Positions 63,861 through 64,000 of a DNA stretch of 64,000 bases are shown here, piece after piece. Position 1 is the stretch's first letter. Every line of letters starts with the position of its first letter. The notes beneath the pieces are model-generated. The model was not told the origin of the DNA, searched no databases, and saw nothing but the letters and a program-made list of their open reading frames with translations. The position numbers were made by a program, and so were the translations under genes. Source of the stretch: Daejeonella sp. (lineage in GTDB: Bacteria; Bacteroidota; Bacteroidia; Sphingobacteriales; Sphingobacteriaceae); the NCBI RefSeq assembly GCF_030695525.1, contig NZ_JAUYSS010000061.1, forward strand, positions 23,240-87,239, in the 5' to 3' direction.

Positions 63861-64000
63861 GGATATTCCGGACTATGTTGACCCCACCAAGCGGTATCAA
63901 TTTGCGGCTACCAAAATAGCTTAGTCACGTTGAAACGCATGCCATTCCGGCGGATGCTGACCCCCTTTCAGAGATAGTTGCTCGTATACCGGAGCAAGTT
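63861..64000. mobile_element. Probable left end of an IS21-like element (continues outside)
   Basis: Two direct repeats of the type ATTCCGG-N4/5-TGyTGACCCC occur at 63865-63885 (with TGTTGACCCC) and 63944-63965 (with TGCTGACCCCC). Multiple subterminal repeats of this form, with ends starting TG, are a mark of IS21-family elements in Bacteroidota. No transposase coding sequence is visible before the window ends, so this rests on the repeats only. Confidence 0.4.

Overview
The window is chromosomal DNA from a Bacteroidota bacterium, most likely a Sphingobacteriaceae member close to Pedobacter. This rests on the gene families (four-helix-bundle protein, GAF-type and LytTR regulators, TonB-dependent receptor, FG-GAP lipoprotein, DUF4157 protein), on the general absence of Shine-Dalgarno sequences, and on AT-rich intergenic DNA full of short repetitive phrases. 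The species call is inference. Most of the window is ordinary core genome.

Region by region: 1-5.75 kb (minus) is a lipid/ribosome operon (pdxA, DUF177, rpmF, plsX, fabH, accB, and accC cut by the window edge). 6.1-9.5 kb holds rsmA with an overlapping dehydrogenase, greA, a HIT protein and ruvC. 9.5-15.6 kb (plus) carries a flippase-like membrane protein, a glycosyltransferase, a GAF-SpoIIE phosphatase, rnhB, gcvT and a ComB-like phosphatase. 15.7-17.4 kb (minus) carries a MazG-like protein, dtd and rsgA. 17.4-22.5 kb is a complete threonine operon thrL-thrA-thrB-thrC. A 25-codon Thr-rich leader peptide and an intrinsic terminator precede thrA, so classical attenuation is predicted. 22.6-25.3 kb holds a 2Fe-2S protein, an FG-GAP lipoprotein, ferritin and a hypothetical protein. 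25.4-30.7 kb (minus) is a methionine unit, SAM-I riboswitch > metH > four-helix-bundle protein > metF.

30.9-41.2 kb carries a BI-1 family protein, a divergent DapB-like paralogue, a hairpin-rich region that is a candidate ncRNA, murQ, a TonB receptor, a CtpA protease, der and era. 41.2-41.7 kb holds tRNA-fMet, preceded by two degenerate partial copies of itself, and tRNA-Glu. 41.8-43 kb is a Fic protein with two inverted-repeat operators. 43.2-47.9 kb (minus) is a signalling/redox cluster: LytTR response regulator, two FMN split-barrel-like proteins, a GAF histidine kinase, an NmrA-like protein and a hemerythrin. 48-58 kb holds accessory metabolism, a DUF4157 (eCIS core) protein with a probable clan CD cysteine-protease domain, and several secreted enzymes. 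57.1-64 kb is decaying: a deletion scar between hxlR and a nitroreductase gene, a truncated sensor kinase beside an intact response regulator, a KgtP-like transporter, a ~230 bp non-coding direct repeat, and probably the end of an IS21-like element at the right edge.

The strongest non-gene signals are the threonine attenuator, the SAM-I riboswitch, the degenerate tRNA-fMet array, the structured region at 32.6-32.9 kb and the Fic operators. All functional statements are homology or motif calls made by eye; no search or folding program was run.
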